Positions 18,471 to 27,810 of a stretch of DNA of 64,000 bases are shown here, in pieces. Both the position numbers and the translations under genes were made by a program. Source of the DNA: Comamonas terrae (GTDB taxonomy: Bacteria > Pseudomonadota > Gammaproteobacteria > Burkholderiales > Burkholderiaceae_C); the NCBI RefSeq assembly GCF_001544075.1, contig NZ_BCNT01000010.1, positions 1 through 64,000 on the forward strand, in the 5' to 3' direction. The notes below the pieces were generated by a model. The model did no database searches. It saw only the letters and a program-made list of their open reading frames with translations, and was not told the DNA's origin. Within the stretch, counting starts at the first letter, position 1, and the number at the start of each line of letters is the position of its first letter.

Positions 18471-21350
18471 CTACAGCAGCACCAGCCCCGGCGGCAGGCT
18501 GTCGCCAAAACTGCGCCTGTGGTCCTCGGCCTGCATCTGCACCGCCTGCTCCACCATGGCCGTCCAGCGCGCAGGCGCGCCCGCGGCGCGCATCTTCTCC
18601 AGCACGCGTGCGCGCACCTCGTCCGAAAGATCGCGCGCGCGGTCGCCCGTCATGCGGGCCATCTGCACGGCGGCGAACATGGCCGTCTCGTTCTTGCGCC
18701 AGTCCTGGGCCAGCGTGGCGTCCAGGAACTCCTGCGCCGCCTCGGGCGGCATCACCAGGTGCGCATTCGCAGCCAGCGGCTGGCGCGCTGCCAGTCGGCC
18801 CAGGGCCCACCAGGTCTGCACGCTTTCATCGGGGCGCTTGAGGCGCTGCAGCATCCACTGCCCCATTTCCTGGCGGTACTGCCAGGGCACGGCCTCCATG
18901 GCGGCAAACAGGCGCAGCATATCGTCATAACTGCCGTGGCTGCTCTTGCCACCACTGCGCGCGGTTTGCTGCACGGCCTTCTGCATATGACCGGCCACGT
19001 CCTCGAGCAGCTCCATCTGCTGTGCCTCGTTGAGACCCGCCGCCACGCGGCGCCAGAAGACCCACCATTCGGTCCAGTTGCCGGCCTCCTTGCCGTGGCC
19101 CAGGCCCTGGGCGTACAGCGCCCAGACCTGCTCCATGCGCCAGGCATCGAGCTCGGCGCCCACGCCAGGGCGCAGGCACCAGCCCGCAAGATTGAGCCAG
19201 ACGCGCTCGTGCTCCACCGTACGGCGGCGGCGCTTGGCGCGCGCCAGCAAGGCGTCGAACAGCACACGCAGCAGGCCGATGCTCCAGGCCTCGCGCGGGC
19301 CCAGCACCTTCTCCAGCGACTGGCGCAGCTGGCGCACCTCCTTCACGTCCACCGCCCGGGCCTGCTGGCCGAAGATGCGGTCTATCAAATCAATAGCTGC
19401 TTGCGATTTACCATCGACTATTTCAGGTGGTTTTTCATCTGAATCCTTTTCTGATTCAGCACCAGAAGCTATCGAATCAGAAGCAGCCACGGCATCGCGC
19501 ACGGCAAACGGCAGCAGCCAGGATTGCGCCGCATCCTCCACGGCCACGCAGCGCACCTCCAGCGTGCCCACCTCGGTCATGCAGGCCTGCAGCTGCACCT
19601 CGACCTGGGCTTTGTCACGGCCTTCGGGCGCGGGCAGCACGGCGGACAGCGGCGGCAGTTCCACCCAGCCTTCGCCACCCACCTCCGCGATCTGTCCGGC
19701 CTGCGCGGGCTGGTTGCCACGGCTGCTGGCCAACAGGTTGAAGCGCACAGCCTGGCCCAGCCTCAAGGCAAAGCGCCGGCCCGAGAGCACGATGCGCACG
19801 CCCTCTTCCGTGCCGCGCGGCAGCAGGCAGATGCCCTGCGGCCGGCCGCCGGCCTTGGCGGGCAGCAGCAGCCAGTAGCTGCGCGCCGAGCCGCCACCGA
19901 TCTGCGGCAGACGCGGTGCAACCACGGGCTTGCCGGTTTTGCGGTCTGCCTGGCCTGGAGCCGACTTTTCCTCGGCCATCGGCTGAAAGCGCGCCAGCCC
20001 ATAGGCCGCCGCGCCGCGCGCCACGGCCCAGTCGGGGTGCGGGTTGTGCAGCACGCGCACGGGGCTGCCGCGCCAGACCGAGAGCTGCTCGGTCAGCCGC
20101 TGCACCACCGCATGCGCATGGAAGACGCCGCCGTTGAGCAGCACGCTGTCGGGCAGTTCACCTTCCGCATGCTGCGACAGGAACTGCGCCAGATGCCGCG
20201 AAATGGCCGCATCGGCCGGATACGGCAGGCCAAAGCCGCGCAGCGCGCCCTGGCGCCGGGCCGGCACATCGCCGATCCGCGCGGGCGGCAGAAAGCCTTC
20301 CACCACCCATTGCCGCACCTGCTCGCGCGTCAGCGTGGCGCTGCGGGTCTGGGCCAGCAGGCGGCTGCCGCCGCCCAGCAAGGTGACGGCCACGCTGTCG
20401 GGCGCGTCCGCGGCCAGCAATTGCTCCTTGGCAACGCGGCAGCGCTGCACCAGATGGGCAAACCGGGGCGCCGGCAGGCGTTGGCCCTGGCCTGCAAACT
20501 GCGCCTCCAATTGGTGCGCCAGCGCCAGGTCCATGTTGTCGCCGCCCAGCATCAGGTGATCGCCCACGGCCGTGCGCGTGAGCACGGGCAGGCCGCCATC
20601 GGGCGGGGCCTGCACGCGGATCAGCGTCAGGTCGGTGGTGCCGCCGCCCACGTCCACGACCAGCACCAGCCGGCTGCCGGCCAGCTGCTGCGCGAGCTGC
20701 CCGCCCTGCAGCACCAGCCAGTCGTGGAAGGCGGCCTTGGGCTCTTCGAGCAGATGCACGCCCGGCAGGCCGGCCAGCTTCGCAGCCTCCAGCGTCAGCG
20801 CGCGCGCGCCTTCGTCGAACGAGGCGGGCACGGTCAGCACCACGGTCTGGGCGTACAGCGGGTCTTGGGGGTGCTGGCTGTCCCATGCGGCCCTGACATG
20901 GGCCAGGTACGAGGCCGATGCCGCCAGCGGCGAGACTTTGGCCACGTCCTCGCTGGCGCCCCAGGGCAGTATGGGCGCCGTCCGGTCCACGCCGGTGTGC
21001 GACAGCCAGCTCTTGGCGCTGGCCACCAGCCGCCCCGGCACGGCAGCTCCCAGCTCGCGCGCCCAGCGGCCGATGACGGCGGGCGCCTGTTCATCCGCAT
21101 CCTGCGCCGGCCAGGGCTCGCGCCAGGCATCGCCCAGCTCGCCGGGCGCGGCCTGGTAGCGCACCGAAGGCAGCAGCGGCTGGGCCACCACTTCGCCGGC
21201 CGTGCTGCGCTGGGGAATATCGAGCAGCGCGATATCGCTCGCATGGCCCGCCAGCGGCGCATGGGCCACGACCGTATGGCTGGTGCCCAGGTCTATGCCC
21301 ACCACATAACGTGCGGGGCCAAAAGAAGTGCTTTCAGTCGCGGCAGTCAT
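18471..21350 (-). CDS. Long Hsp70-family ATPase (959 residues)
   Basis: This is an Hsp70-like protein with an actin-fold ATPase domain in about residues 1-500: phosphate-1 GIDLGTS at 18-24, phosphate-2 VVDVGGGTTDLTLI near 230, and adenosine motif LLNGGVFHAHAVVQ. No standard DnaK substrate-binding domain is recognisable. The last ~310 residues form a large helical region probably equal to the family domain DUF3731. An acidic linker near 630-660 is encoded by a lower-GC, repeat-like DNA segment (19381-19490). It follows a second Hsp70 gene by 20 bases and is the third gene of a DUF2760-Hsp70-Hsp70 operon. Neither a DnaJ nor a GrpE gene is nearby. The client is unknown. Confidence 0.88.
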   Translation of the reverse strand: MTAATESTSFGPARYVVGIDLGTSHTVVAHAPLAGHASDIALLDIPQRSTAGEVVAQPLLPSVRYQAAPGELGDAWREPWPAQDADEQAPAVIGRWARELGAAVPGRLVASAKSWLSHTGVDRTAPILPWGASEDVAKVSPLAASASYLAHVRAAWDSQHPQDPLYAQTVVLTVPASFDEGARALTLEAAKLAGLPGVHLLEEPKAAFHDWLVLQGGQLAQQLAGSRLVLVVDVGGGTTDLTLIRVQAPPDGGLPVLTRTAVGDHLMLGGDNMDLALAHQLEAQFAGQGQRLPAPRFAHLVQRCRVAKEQLLAADAPDSVAVTLLGGGSRLLAQTRSATLTREQVRQWVVEGFLPPARIGDVPARRQGALRGFGLPYPADAAISRHLAQFLSQHAEGELPDSVLLNGGVFHAHAVVQRLTEQLSVWRGSPVRVLHNPHPDWAVARGAAAYGLARFQPMAEEKSAPGQADRKTGKPVVAPRLPQIGGGSARSYWLLLPAKAGGRPQGICLLPRGTEEGVRIVLSGRRFALRLGQAVRFNLLASSRGNQPAQAGQIAEVGGEGWVELPPLSAVLPAPEGRDKAQVEVQLQACMTEVGTLEVRCVAVEDAAQSWLLPFAVRDAVAASDSIASGAESEKDSDEKPPEIVDGKSQAAIDLIDRIFGQQARAVDVKEVRQLRQSLEKVLGPREAWSIGLLRVLFDALLARAKRRRRTVEHERVWLNLAGWCLRPGVGAELDAWRMEQVWALYAQGLGHGKEAGNWTEWWVFWRRVAAGLNEAQQMELLEDVAGHMQKAVQQTARSGGKSSHGSYDDMLRLFAAMEAVPWQYRQEMGQWMLQRLKRPDESVQTWWALGRLAARQPLAANAHLVMPPEAAQEFLDATLAQDWRKNETAMFAAVQMARMTGDRARDLSDEVRARVLEKMRAAGAPARWTAMVEQAVQMQAEDHRRSFGDSLPPGLVLL
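19381..19490. repeat. Repeat-like segment inside the Hsp70 linker
   Basis: This segment has much lower GC than its surroundings and contains AATAGCTGCTTGCGA (19392) and AGCTATCGAATCAGAAGC (19467). The second part matches 71-94. The first resembles the segment in the pxpBC linker at 40779-40795. In the protein it encodes an acidic, Ser/Glu/Asp-rich linker. Confidence 0.5.
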
Positions 21351-21370
21351 GCGGCAGGCGGTTCAAGCCA

Positions 21371-23245
21371 TCAGTACGCTGCGGGCTCGGCGTCGGCGGC
21401 CGTGGGCTCGGCGCGCACATCGAACTCCACCTTCCAGCGCTCGCTGCCGCCCACGGGCACGGCATTGAGTTCCAGCGTGCCGATGTCGGTCACGCGTGCA
21501 TGCAGGGTGACGGGCACGACTTCGCCGCTGGCACGGCCTTCGGCCGGCAGATGGGCTTCGATCTCCTGCAGCTCCACCAGCTCCTCGGGGCCCCAGAAGT
21601 CCAGCATGGTGCCCACGGCATCGCTGCGGCGCACGCTGGAGCCGAAGAAGCGCAGGCGCACGGGCTCGCCGACGACCAGGCCGAATTCCTGTGCGTCCAG
21701 CGCCACCTCCGTGCCCTCTTCCATGCCGAAAGGTGCCAGGCACAGGGCCGAGATCGGCGGCTCCATGCCGGGAATGGCGGGCATATTGGATTCCACACCC
21801 ACGTAATTGCTTTGCGCCGTGCCGCCGCGGATGCGCACGCCGCGGCCCTGGCGCACATGGCCGTAGTAGGCGGCGCCGCGCGCCACGGCCAGGTCCAGGT
21901 TGGCGCCCTCCAGCAGGCGCGCGGGCTGCGCACCTTCAGCCACCAGCCAGCCGTTCACCACCTCAAGAATGCGCTGCTCGATCTGCGCGGCCTTGAGCAC
22001 GCCGCCGTTGAACAAAATGGCCGTGGGGTGCAGGAAAGAAGCGTCCGCGGGCTGCGTGCCCTGCAGGCCCTCGATCTGCTCGGTGGCGCCGGCCTGGCGC
22101 GACAGGAAGGCCGCCAGGTGGCGCGTGACGGCCGCGTCCTGCGCATAGGGCAGGCCCAGCTGCGTGAGCGCGCCGCGCGCGCGGGTCAGGGGCTTGTCGC
22201 TGACGGCAACCTTGGGGAAGAAGCCTTCGACCAGCATGGCCAGCACTTCGGCGCGCGTGACTTCGGTGCGGATGCTGCCGCCGATGAGCCTGCTGCCGCG
22301 GCTGGGCACCACCACGGGCACGGCCTGCAGGCTCTCGTCGGCCAGAAGCTGTTCCTTGGCCGCGCGGCAGCCGTGGGCCAGCGCGCGAGTCTGCCAGGCG
22401 TCGAGCTGCCTGCCTTCCTGCGCGAGCTTGCGCGCCACGCCATAGGCCAGGGCCAGGTCCATGTTGTCGCCGCCGAGCAGGATGTGCTCGCCCACGGCCA
22501 CGCGCTGCAGCGCGAGGTTGCCGTCCTTTTCGAGCACGGCGATCAGCGACAGGTCGGTGGTGCCGCCGCCCACGTCCACGACGAGGATGACGTCGCCGTT
22601 GCTGACCTGCTTGCGCCAGTCGCCGCCGCTGGCCTGGATCCAGCTGTACAGCGCGGCCTGGGGTTCCTCCAGCAGCGTGAGGTTGTGGAAGCCCGCGGCC
22701 TTGCAGGCCTCGGCCGTGAGCTCGCGCGCGGCGGGGTCGAACGAGGCGGGAATGGTGACGGTGATGTCCTGGGCGTCGAACGGCGCCTCGGGATGGGCCT
22801 GCTCCCAGGCCCAGCGCAGGTGCGAGAGGTAGCGGATGGACGCCGTCAGCGGCGAGACGCGGTGCACCTCGGGCGGCGCATCGGCCGGCAGCAGCGGCGA
22901 GCGGCGGTCCACGCCGGGGTGGCACAGCCAGCTCTTGGCGCTGGACACCAGGCGTATGGGCGTGGCCGCGCCGCGCGTGCGCGCCATCTCGCCGACGACG
23001 AAGTCCTGCTGTGCGCCCCAGGGCAGCGCCATGTCGACGGCCGTGAGTTCGCTCTCGTGCGGCAGGTACAGGAAGGACGGCAGCAGGGGTTTGGCTTCCA
23101 CGCTGGCCGGGCCGGTGAGCTGGGGAATGTCCAGCACGCCCTGCACCACTTTCTCGCCGTCGCTGGCGGCCTTGTCCACCCAGGACAGCGCGCAGTGCGT
23201 GGTGCCCAGGTCTATGCCTATGCTGTACTTGGCTTGGTGGTCCAT
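21371..23245 (-). CDS. Short Hsp70-family ATPase (624 residues)
   Basis: This is an Hsp70-like protein with phosphate-1 GIDLGTTHCALSW at residues 10-16 onward, phosphate-2 LVVDVGGGTTDLSLIAVLEK, a NMDLALAYGVARKL segment and adenosine motif LFNGGVLKAAQIEQ. The ATPase domain fills most of the protein. About 110 residues remain at the C-terminus as a beta-rich segment instead of a full peptide-binding domain and lid. I placed the start at the ATG at 23245, two bases after the DUF2760 stop. A GTG overlapping that stop is an alternative. It is clearly paralogous to the longer downstream protein, and the two may form a heteromeric pair. Confidence 0.87.
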   Translation of the reverse strand: MDHQAKYSIGIDLGTTHCALSWVDKAASDGEKVVQGVLDIPQLTGPASVEAKPLLPSFLYLPHESELTAVDMALPWGAQQDFVVGEMARTRGAATPIRLVSSAKSWLCHPGVDRRSPLLPADAPPEVHRVSPLTASIRYLSHLRWAWEQAHPEAPFDAQDITVTIPASFDPAARELTAEACKAAGFHNLTLLEEPQAALYSWIQASGGDWRKQVSNGDVILVVDVGGGTTDLSLIAVLEKDGNLALQRVAVGEHILLGGDNMDLALAYGVARKLAQEGRQLDAWQTRALAHGCRAAKEQLLADESLQAVPVVVPSRGSRLIGGSIRTEVTRAEVLAMLVEGFFPKVAVSDKPLTRARGALTQLGLPYAQDAAVTRHLAAFLSRQAGATEQIEGLQGTQPADASFLHPTAILFNGGVLKAAQIEQRILEVVNGWLVAEGAQPARLLEGANLDLAVARGAAYYGHVRQGRGVRIRGGTAQSNYVGVESNMPAIPGMEPPISALCLAPFGMEEGTEVALDAQEFGLVVGEPVRLRFFGSSVRRSDAVGTMLDFWGPEELVELQEIEAHLPAEGRASGEVVPVTLHARVTDIGTLELNAVPVGGSERWKVEFDVRAEPTAADAEPAAY

Positions 23246-23247
23246 GT

Positions 23248-23889
23248 TCACAGCTCCACCTCGGCTTGCGCGATGATCTTGGCGGCCTGGATGTCGGTGA
23301 GCTGCGGCAGCCGCACTTCGGTGACCTGCCAGCCGCGGTGGCCCAGGGTGCCGGTGAACGGCGCCTGGCCCACCACATTGCCGGTCAGGCGCACGGCGGC
23401 GGCGTCGAAGCCGGCCTGCAGCGTGACGCGCGAGCCCTCGGCTTCGCTGCGCACGGGCTGGATCGCGAAATGCTCGCGCAGCACCTTGCGGCAACCTTCG
23501 TGCACCACGCGGGCGGCGGCGCCGATCTCGGCATCGGTATAGGGCGCGACCTCTTCCTGGATGAAATCCACGAAGCGCGCCTCGCGCTGCAGCAGGCCCA
23601 GCAACTGCAGCGCGGCGGTGTCCGTGGGCACTTCGATGGTCTTCTCGACCAGTTTCTCGACCGGCACCTCGACGCGCTTTTCCACGGGCACTTCCACGCG
23701 TACTTCGACGATCTTCTCGACCGGGACTTCGACACGCACTTCGCGCGGCTCGACATCGGCGGCCAGGGCTTCGCCGCCGCGCAGGCGGCTCACGTCGCCG
23801 GCCAGGCGGCCATTGCCGAGGATGGCGAAGAAGCTGCCGATCGCGATGGCGATGCGGCTGAGGAATGAGGGGGGAGTGTTGGCAGTCAT
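23248..23889 (-). CDS. DUF2760 domain protein
   Basis: This 213-residue protein is the first gene of the Hsp70-pair operon. An N-terminal hydrophobic segment (about 10-25, IAIAIGSFFAILG) could anchor it in the inner membrane. Residues about 48-90 form a tandem repeat of VEVPVEK-type units, probably a rigid charged stalk. The C-terminal part (about 95-213) is the DUF2760 domain, ending in PFTGTLGHRGWQVTEVRLP. The domain has no known function but recurs beside Hsp70-like genes. I infer that it is a dedicated partner, perhaps a membrane tether or nucleotide-cycle regulator, for the two ATPases. Confidence 0.85.
   Translation of the reverse strand: MTANTPPSFLSRIAIAIGSFFAILGNGRLAGDVSRLRGGEALAADVEPREVRVEVPVEKIVEVRVEVPVEKRVEVPVEKLVEKTIEVPTDTAALQLLGLLQREARFVDFIQEEVAPYTDAEIGAAARVVHEGCRKVLREHFAIQPVRSEAEGSRVTLQAGFDAAAVRLTGNVVGQAPFTGTLGHRGWQVTEVRLPQLTDIQAAKIIAQAEVEL
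23636..23745. repeat. Tandem VEVPVEK-coding repeat
   Basis: About five imperfect short tandem units within the DUF2760 gene encode the repeated VEVPVEK motif. Degenerate units such as TTCTCGACCGG(C/G)AC(C/T)TCGAC recur on the plus strand. Confidence 0.6.
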
Positions 23890-24277
23890 GGAATCTGTCT
23901 CAAAACAGGCGCACGCATGCCAGGATCATCCTGCGGCACCCTTGCGGGGCCGGCACTGCGCGAACCGGAAAAAAAGGCCGGGCCGGCAGCATCCGCACGG
24001 CCCCGGCCCTGGCGGCACGAGGCAGGACGCGCCGGAACCATATGTGCGCGCGGGCCTGTGCAATAGGCGCAGATGTTACCCAAAAAGTGCAAACTGCCGC
24101 CCTGCTACGGCTTTGGCGCCTGCGGCGTGGGCCACAGGTCATACGCCGGGAGCATGACCTTCTTCCGTTTCATCGTTATGAAGGCGCCCCCAAATTGCCG
24201 GATAGTTGACGCAGGCACTTGACGGCCGGCGCACGACGCCGTCCGGCATTCCCATCATTTCCGAGGAGACTTCCCCC
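23890..24277. other. Divergent intergenic region, 388 bases
   Basis: This should hold the promoters of the DUF2760 operon and the binding-protein gene. The only structure I can support is a dyad, AGGTCAT-N11-ATGACCT at 24136-24160, about 118 bases before the binding-protein start. No open frame here looks genuine. Confidence 0.4.
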
Positions 24278-25189
24278 ATGCGCCTGATGACCGCGAACAT
24301 GACGCTGGCATGCACCGCCCTTGTAACCGCCCTGGCCGCCTTCGACGCCCAGGCCCAGACCATGCCCGGCGGCACGCTGGACAAGATCCAGAAGACCGGC
24401 AAGGTCGTCATCGGCGTGCGCGAAAGCTCCGCCCCCATGGCCTACGCCATCGGTGCCAACCACCGCTTCACGGGCTACCACGTCGAGCTGTGCGAGAAGG
24501 TGCTGGCCCAGATCGCGCCCGCCGCCAAGATCGAATACATGGCCATCACCGCCCAGAACACCATGCCCCTGGTGCAGAACGGCACGGTGGACATGGGCTG
24601 CGGCCCCACGACCAACAACCTCAGCCGCCAGAAGCAGGTCTCGTTTGCGGTCACCACCTATGTGAGCCAGGTGCGCATGGCCGTGCGCGCGGATTCGCCC
24701 GTCACCTCGTTCAAGCAGCTCGACGGCAAGACCGTGGCGGCCTCGGCCGGCACCACCGCCGTGCAGCTGCTGCGCAAATACAGCCACGAGAACAATGTGA
24801 AGCTGCCCACCCAGCTGGGCAAGGACCACTTCGAGAGCTTTCTGATGCTGGAGTCCGGCCGCGCCGACGCCTTTGTGCTGGACGACAACCTGCTGGCCGG
24901 CGTGATCGCCAACTCCAAGGACCCCAAGGGCTACAAGATCGTGGGCGAGGTGCTGGGCTCCGAGCCCATCGCGCTGCTGATGCGCAAGGACGACCCCGCG
25001 TTCAAGAAGGCCGTGGACGACGCGCTGGTGCGCATGATGAAGTCCGGCGAAGTGGCCAGGATCTACGACAAGTGGTTCATGCAGCCCATCCCACCCAAGG
25101 ACATGCCGCTGAACCTGCCCATGAGCGACACGCTCAGGCAGCTGCTGCAGGAGCCCAACGACAAGCCGCTGGAAGCCTATAACAGCTAA
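24278..25189 (+). CDS. Glutamate/aspartate ABC transporter substrate-binding protein
   Basis: This 303-residue periplasmic binding protein (SBP_bac_3 family) resembles GltI. It has a signal peptide cleaved near AQAQT. Diagnostic parts are VIGVRESSAPMAY, NTMPLVQNGTVDMGCGPTTNN and FVLDDNLLAGVIAN, the last typical of the GltI/PEB1 group. The ATG at 24278 has a strong GAGGAG site nine bases upstream. It should deliver acidic amino acids to an ABC importer, but no permease or ATPase gene is adjacent. A terminator follows, so it is transcribed alone. Confidence 0.88.
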   Translation: MRLMTANMTLACTALVTALAAFDAQAQTMPGGTLDKIQKTGKVVIGVRESSAPMAYAIGANHRFTGYHVELCEKVLAQIAPAAKIEYMAITAQNTMPLVQNGTVDMGCGPTTNNLSRQKQVSFAVTTYVSQVRMAVRADSPVTSFKQLDGKTVAASAGTTAVQLLRKYSHENNVKLPTQLGKDHFESFLMLESGRADAFVLDDNLLAGVIANSKDPKGYKIVGEVLGSEPIALLMRKDDPAFKKAVDDALVRMMKSGEVARIYDKWFMQPIPPKDMPLNLPMSDTLRQLLQEPNDKPLEAYNS

Positions 25190-25213
25190 GAACGTGTCCA
25201 TGAGTCGACTTTG

Positions 25214-25260
25214 ATTCGATAGCTGGCAGCGCCCTGTGGACGGGCACTTAAGCCGCTTTT
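25214..25260. repeat. Degenerate ATAGCT-type intergenic repeat
   Basis: GATAGCTGGCAGCGC followed by a degraded palindromic tail lies between the binding-protein stop and its terminator. Its position mirrors the copy after yeiH (11566-11630). Confidence 0.45.
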
Positions 25261-25276
25261 CGACCTCAAACCTTGC

Positions 25277-25304
25277 AAGGAGCTGCGCTGGCAGCTCCTT
25301 TTTT
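25277..25304 (+). terminator. Intrinsic terminator after the binding-protein gene
   Basis: A perfect 10-bp stem (AAGGAGCTGC at 25277-25286, GCAGCTCCTT at 25291-25300) has loop GCTG, followed by a T run. Confidence 0.92.
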
Positions 25305-25312
25305 CATAGGCA

Positions 25313-26230
25313 TCATGCAGCCGAAGACGGAGCGAATTCCTGCGCGGCCTGCTTGAGCCAGCGTTGGAAGGCCTGCAGCGGCGGATAGGCCGAACGGCTG
25401 CTCGGCCAGGCCAGGTAATAGCGCTCGGCGCTTTCCACTTCGGGCAGTTGCGGCAGCGCCTGGACCAGATCGCCGGTCTGCAGCTCGCGCGCGATCAGGA
25501 ACTTGGGCAGCAGGGCCACGCCCACGCCGGCGATGGCGGCCTGCGCTGCGGTGGCGAACTGGTCGAACAGCATGCCCTGCATGTCGCTGGCCTGGCAGCC
25601 CTGGCTGGCGAACCAGCGCTGCCAGGCATCGGGGCGCGAGGCCAGGTGCAGCAGCGGCGCGCGCAGCAGGTCCCGGGGCTCGGCGAACCGGTGCTGGGCC
25701 GCCAGCTCCGCGCTGCAGGCCGGCACCACCGTCTCGCTCATCAGGAACTCCAGCTCGGCGCCCGGCCAGTGGGGCAGGCCGAAATGGATGGCCGCATCCA
25801 CGGCCTCGAGCTGGAAGTCGAACTGCGACAGCCGCGTGGTCAGGTTGATGGTGATGCCCGGATGCGCGCTGAAGAACTGCGGCAGCCGCGGCGCCAGCCA
25901 GCGCGTGCCGAAGGTCGGCAATATGGCCAGGTTCAGGCTGCCGCCCTGGGGATTGGTGCGAAAGCCTAGCGTGGCGTTGGAGATGCGTACCAGGGCCGCG
26001 CGTATCTCCTGCGCATAGGCCTGGCCCGCGGGGCTCAGGCGCACGGTCTGGCGCTCGCGCACGAACAGCTCGGTACCCAGGCGCTCCTCCAGCGCACGTA
26101 TCTGCCGGCTGACGGCGCTTTGCGTGAGGTGCAGCTCTGCCGCGGCCGCGGTAAAGCTCTGGTGCCGCGCCGAAGCCTCGAAGGCGCACAGCAGGGACAT
26201 GGGGGGCAGGAAGCGGCGGGACAGCTGCAT
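25313..26230 (-). CDS. LysR family regulator, GcvA-like
   Basis: This 305-residue LysR regulator has its helix-turn-helix at about 10-65 (LLCAFEASARHQSFTAAAAELHLTQSAVSRQIRALEE) and a GcvA-type effector domain. It is divergent from the HglS-FAD dehydrogenase-aminotransferase cluster across 173 bases, which makes it the likely regulator of that pathway. The start at 26230 gives the normal N-terminus (MQLSRRFLPPMSLL); the longer frame adds ten residues. The effector is not known; a pathway intermediate such as 2-aminoadipate is a guess. Confidence 0.87.
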   Translation of the reverse strand: MQLSRRFLPPMSLLCAFEASARHQSFTAAAAELHLTQSAVSRQIRALEERLGTELFVRERQTVRLSPAGQAYAQEIRAALVRISNATLGFRTNPQGGSLNLAILPTFGTRWLAPRLPQFFSAHPGITINLTTRLSQFDFQLEAVDAAIHFGLPHWPGAELEFLMSETVVPACSAELAAQHRFAEPRDLLRAPLLHLASRPDAWQRWFASQGCQASDMQGMLFDQFATAAQAAIAGVGVALLPKFLIARELQTGDLVQALPQLPEVESAERYYLAWPSSRSAYPPLQAFQRWLKQAAQEFAPSSAA

Positions 26231-26403
26231 GGATGGAACAGGTGAGTGTGGGCTGCGCAAGCAGGTTCATTCCGTTTGGGTATGACCTGCAGGCCGGATT
26301 ATCGTTTGACCGAAGTCAGGACAGCGCAGAACATGCTGCCTGTCCTTGCGGCCCCGCCTGCGGCGCGGCCGCTGCACTCACAACCCAGCCCTTCTGTCCC
26401 GTC

Positions 26404-27810
26404 ATGAGCGCCACGCATTCCACCAGCCCCCGCTTTGTTTCCGCCAACGACATCCGCACGCGCTTCTCGCGCGCCATGTCCGAGATGTACCGCAAGGAAG
26501 TGCCGCAGTACGGCACGCTCATCGACCTGGTGGCCGACGTCAACGCACTGGCGCTGCAGGACGATCCGGAACTGCGCCGGCGCATGGCCGGAAGCGGCGA
26601 GCTGGAGCGCCTGGATGTGGAGCGCCACGGCGCCATCCGCGTGGGCACGGCCGAGGAACTGGCCACGCTGCGCCGCCTGTTTGCCGTGATGGGCATGGAG
26701 CCCGTGGGCTACTACGACCTCTCGGTGGCCGGCGTGCCCGTGCATTCCACGGCCTTTCGCCCCGTGCATGACGACGCCCTGCTGGCCAACCCCTTCCGTG
26801 TCTTCACCTCGCTGCTGCGCCTGGAGCTGATCGCCGATGCGGCGCTGCGCGCGCAGGCCGCGGCCATCCTGGCGCGCCGCCGCATCTTCACGCCGCGCGC
26901 GCTGGAGCTCATCGCCCAGGCCGAGCGCGACGGCGGCCTGGACAGCCAGGACGCCGATGACTTCGTGCAGCAGGCGCTGGAGACCTTCCGCTGGCACAGC
27001 GATGCCACGGTGGACGCCGCCACCTACGAGGCGCTGCAAAAGGCCCACCGCCTGGTGGCCGACGTGGTCTGCTTCAAGGGCCCGCACATCAACCACCTGA
27101 CGCCGCGCACGCTGGACATCGACGCGGCCCAGGCCGGCATGCCCGCGCGCGGCATGGATGCCAAGGACGTGGTCGAAGGCCCGCCGCGCCGCGCCTGTCC
27201 CATCCTGCTGCGCCAGACCAGCTTCAAGGCGCTCAAGGAAGCCATCCACTTCACCGGTGCCGATGCCGCGGGTTCGGCCGGCGCCCACACGGCACGCTTC
27301 GGCGAGATCGAGCAGCGCGGCGTGGCGCTCACGCGCAAGGGCCGCGCGCTGTACGACGAGCTGCTGGCCCAGGTGCGCAGCATGGACAATGCGGGCAGCG
27401 CGGCGCCCGACTATGCGCAGCGCCTGCAGCAGGTCTTCGCGCAATTTCCCGACACGCATGAAGCCCTGCGCCGGCAGGGCCTGGCCTTCTACCGCTACCG
27501 CCTCACGGAGCGGGGCCTGGCCGGCGGCGTGCAGGCCGCGGACGATGAAGACATGGAAGCGCTGATCGCCCGGGGCCTGGTGCAGGCCGAGCCCATCACC
27601 TACGAGGACTTCCTGCCCGTGAGCGCGGCCGGCATCTTCCAGTCCAACCTGGGCGGCGAGGAGCAGAAGCAATACCAGGCCCATGCGGCGCAGCAGGCTT
27701 TCGAAAGCGCGCTGGGCGCGCGCGTGCACGACGAGATCGCCCTGTACGAGGCCACCCAGCAACAGTCCCTGGCCCAGGTGCGCCAGGCGCTGGCCGGAGC
27801 CCTGGCATGA
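26404..27810 (+). CDS. hglS: 2-oxoadipate dioxygenase/decarboxylase (HglS/YdcJ, DUF1338)
   Basis: This 468-residue protein of the DUF1338/VOC superfamily matches HglS, an Fe(II) enzyme that converts 2-oxoadipate with O2 to D-2-hydroxyglutarate in D-lysine catabolism. By position in the family the metal ligands should be His75 (ERHGAIRVGT, with the substrate-binding Arg79), His231 (INHLTPR) and Glu301 (RFGEIEQRG); all are present. The start at 26404 gives the usual N-terminus. The next gene overlaps by four bases (ATGA), so the product D-2-hydroxyglutarate would meet the co-translated FAD enzyme. The divergent LysR gene is the likely regulator. Confidence 0.9.
   Translation: MSATHSTSPRFVSANDIRTRFSRAMSEMYRKEVPQYGTLIDLVADVNALALQDDPELRRRMAGSGELERLDVERHGAIRVGTAEELATLRRLFAVMGMEPVGYYDLSVAGVPVHSTAFRPVHDDALLANPFRVFTSLLRLELIADAALRAQAAAILARRRIFTPRALELIAQAERDGGLDSQDADDFVQQALETFRWHSDATVDAATYEALQKAHRLVADVVCFKGPHINHLTPRTLDIDAAQAGMPARGMDAKDVVEGPPRRACPILLRQTSFKALKEAIHFTGADAAGSAGAHTARFGEIEQRGVALTRKGRALYDELLAQVRSMDNAGSAAPDYAQRLQQVFAQFPDTHEALRRQGLAFYRYRLTERGLAGGVQAADDEDMEALIARGLVQAEPITYEDFLPVSAAGIFQSNLGGEEQKQYQAHAAQQAFESALGARVHDEIALYEATQQQSLAQVRQALAGALA

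Noticed and set aside
23636-23745. CRISPR-like repeat
   Set aside because: The repeats are short, contiguous without spacers, in frame, and encode the VEVPVEK stalk of the DUF2760 protein.
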